This document shows positions 6,483 through 7,270 of a stretch of 7,270 bases of DNA, piece after piece. The stretch's first letter is position 1, and each line of letters starts with the position of its first letter. The translations under genes were made by a program, and so were the position numbers. Origin of the DNA: an archaeon (lineage in GTDB: Archaea > Thermoproteota > Nitrososphaeria > Nitrososphaerales > CADDZS01); contig JAKAPU010000141.1 in the NCBI GenBank assembly GCA_021806865.1, positions 1 through 7,270 on the forward strand, read 5' to 3'. The notes beneath the pieces were generated by a model. That model made no database searches. It had not been told where the DNA came from and saw only the letters and a list, made by a program, of their open reading frames with translations.

Positions 6483-6861
6483 AGAAGTAGTTCTCCCTTG
6501 AAGTTAGACGCCAACTCCAGGCGAGAGCTTCGAGTATTGCTCTGGGACTGCGGCGCTGTCTTGAAACAGAGCACTGGTAGCAGCTCACGACAAGGGATGG
6601 GGAGATGCACTTTGGTGATACGCAGATTCTCCTAGGAACTGTGCTGCCAACATCGGACTTTACCAGAATGTGCGTGTGGTTTTTCTCAAAGGAAATTTCA
6701 AAGGAACACGGGTTGTGCTTTGGTAGGTAGCATGGGAAGTATTGCTTGCACTGGCAAATCCTCGAGCAGCTCATCGGCACCTGAGCTAGCGGGTTTGCCG
6801 AGAAATCGAATGTATGCGGAAGTGCTTCGGGAACACTTCGTATGATGTTGACCTTTTGCAC
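6481..6861 (-). CDS. Hypothetical Cys-rich protein, possible first gene of the structural operon
   Basis: I do not recognise this 126-residue frame. It contains nine cysteines (32, 36, 38, 44, 52, 80, 85, 94, 97), including CSRICQC, CVSPKC and CYQC, which might bind a metal. The C-terminus is basic (RQRRSPR). Points in favour of a real gene: C-ending codons dominate for Tyr, Asn and Cys; the stop falls inside the portal ribosome site, as at another junction in this operon; and the GTG start at 6861 lies 27-28 bases from the centre of a TATA-like box, as for a leaderless archaeal message. A later ATG at 6774, just before CSRIC, gives a 97-residue version but with a poorly spaced AGGTG. Against: no familiar fold, and the stretch could instead be a leader or decayed gene. 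Confidence 0.42.
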   Translation of the reverse strand: MQKVNIIRSVPEALPHTFDFSANPLAQVPMSCSRICQCKQYFPCYLPKHNPCSFEISFEKNHTHILVKSDVGSTVPRRICVSPKCISPSLVVSCYQCSVSRQRRSPRAILEALAWSWRLTSRENYF

Positions 6862-6885
6862 GAACTAACCAAAGCAATCTCGATG

Positions 6886-6891
6886 ATATAA
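6886..6891 (-). promoter_or_regulatory. TATA-like box (TTATAT) for the structural operon
   Basis: The context is GGTTATATCA on the minus strand. Its centre is about 27 bases before GTG 6861, matching the archaeal TATA-to-start spacing for a leaderless transcript. No ribosome site precedes that GTG. It is the only clear promoter candidate for the operon in the window. Confidence 0.5.
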
Positions 6892-6948
6892 CCAAAGGTG
6901 GGAAAGTTTTAGCCATCAAAATCACGGGCTCGGAAATTGAAAAGAATA

Positions 6949-6962
6949 CAGTAATCTTACTG
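6949..6962. promoter_or_regulatory. Inverted repeat CAGTAATCTTACTG, candidate operator
   Basis: Two perfect 6-base arms (CAGTAA / TTACTG) are separated by two bases. The repeat ends six bases upstream of the regulator's TATA box, overlapping where transcription factor B would bind. This is a good place for autoregulation by the neighbouring winged-helix protein, which is an inference. Confidence 0.45.
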
Positions 6963-6968
6963 CAATAC

Positions 6969-6974
6969 TTATAT
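6969..6974 (+). promoter_or_regulatory. TATA-like box (TTATAT) for the winged-helix gene
   Basis: The context is ACTTATATCC. Its centre is about 22 bases before GTG 6993 and about 28 bases before the in-frame TTG 6999. No Shine-Dalgarno precedes either codon, which suggests a leaderless message starting near one of them. Confidence 0.5.
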
Positions 6975-6992
6975 CCACAAGTTTCCAATTGT

Positions 6993-7270
6993 GTGCGTTT
7001 GAAGAGCAAGAGCGCTGAAGAAATCTCAGCGGTCGAAGCCATTCATGCAGTTGTGCATGGCTCGCAGGCAGGACTGGAGAGGCGGCGGTTCCCACAGATC
7101 GATCTCATGATACTGCTGGACATCCTTGGCGCACTTTCCCGGTCGGGTGAAATGTCTCCGAAGCAACTGGCAAACAGCTCGGCAAGCAAGCCCGACAGGC
7201 ACACTCTTCACAAATACGTGAAAATTCTGCTTGACTTTGGATTCGTCACAGTCAAGAGGATAAGTTATCA
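6993..7270 (+). CDS. Winged helix-turn-helix transcription regulator, N-terminal part, runs off the right edge
   Basis: The visible 92 codons encode a DNA-binding domain. IDLMILLDILGALSRSGEMS (residues 36-55) fits the first helix, SPKQLANSS the second, DRHTLHKYVKILLDFGF (68-84) the recognition helix, and VTVKRISY the first wing strand. The pattern resembles archaeal winged-helix regulators of the MarR/HTH_45 kind; the exact family is unknown. The frame is open from 6852 without an ATG, so the start must be GTG 6993, TTG 6999 or an upstream alternative. The TATA box at 6969-6974 favours the first two. The gene diverges from the structural operon, with an inverted repeat in the shared control region, and so may control both itself and the operon. 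It could equally be a host gene at a provirus boundary. Confidence 0.65.
   Translation, partial: MRLKSKSAEEISAVEAIHAVVHGSQAGLERRRFPQIDLMILLDILGALSRSGEMSPKQLANSSASKPDRHTLHKYVKILLDFGFVTVKRISY

Larger units (their letters stand above)
6862..6992. other. Divergent intergenic control region
   Basis: These 131 bases separate the regulator from the structural operon. They hold both TATA-like boxes and the 14-bp inverted repeat, and are more A/T-rich than the genes on either side. The plus-strand frame of the regulator is open through most of it but contains no ATG, and I see no RNA gene here. Confidence 0.5.

Noticed and set aside
6296..6610. Minus-strand frame of 104 residues overlapping the portal start
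   Set aside because: It runs through the portal coding sequence in another frame and would bury the portal's ribosome site; the product is basic and featureless.
6605..6730. Plus-strand frame of 41 residues starting MHFGDTQILLG
   Set aside because: Short, with a poorly spaced ribosome site, and antisense to the Cys-rich frame; nothing recognisable.
6760..6774. CSRIC motif resembling a small zinc-binding protein common in Thaumarchaeota
   Set aside because: The match is limited to five residues; the following Lys/Pro and second Cys pair expected of that family are absent in all three frames.
6819..6839. Imperfect inverted repeat GAAGTG / CACTTC with a nine-base loop
   Set aside because: Arms are only six bases with a poor centre, and it lies within the possible Cys-rich coding frame. 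It could be an operator or RNA hairpin near the operon start, but the evidence is weak.
6698..7042. Minus-strand frame of 114 residues antisense to the start of the regulator
   Set aside because: It would cross both promoters and the inverted repeat, and overlaps the better supported Cys-rich frame; no start signal is visible.

Overview
The window is the head module of a tailed (HK97-type) virus or provirus, probably from an archaeon. All structural genes lie on the minus strand and are read from right to left. In transcription order they are: a possible small Cys-rich protein (6861-6481), portal (6468-5050), one 880-residue polypeptide joining a prohead protease, a scaffold-like linker and the major capsid protein (5053-2411), a GT2-like glycosyltransferase (2377-1571), a head-tail adaptor (1574-1182), a beta-rich neck-like protein (1174-776), a tail-terminator-like protein (775-275), and the start of a tail tube protein that runs off the left edge (252-1). 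A divergent plus-strand gene at the right edge encodes the N-terminal part of a winged-helix regulator (from about 6993).

The archaeal assignment is an inference. Between the regulator and the structural genes are two outward-facing TTATAT boxes. Each sits roughly the archaeal TATA distance from a GTG/TTG start that has no Shine-Dalgarno (SD) sequence, as expected for leaderless archaeal transcripts. Genes inside the operon have strong SDs of the GGTGAT/AGGAGG type. Three of them (portal, fusion, neck) appear to start with TTG. The capsid, portal, neck and tail tube sequences look like those of tailed proviruses of Thaumarchaeota and relatives, but I cannot run a search to place them.

The genes are tightly packed: 4-nt stop/start overlaps (TTGA, ATGA), a TAG-ATG junction, and two cases where the upstream stop codon lies inside the next SD. 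This points to one translationally coupled operon. Its products would build the procapsid (portal plus protease-scaffold-capsid), mature it, close the head (adaptor, neck), and join the tail (terminator, tube). A glycosyltransferase placed directly after the capsid gene suggests virion glycosylation. No terminase gene lies next to the portal, where it is usually found.

The most interesting features are the triple protease-scaffold-capsid fusion and, inside it, an in-frame ATG preceded by an ideal SD. That start would yield a protease-free scaffold-capsid protein from the same gene. The compact divergent control region, with a 14-bp inverted repeat next to the regulator's TATA box, also deserves attention.
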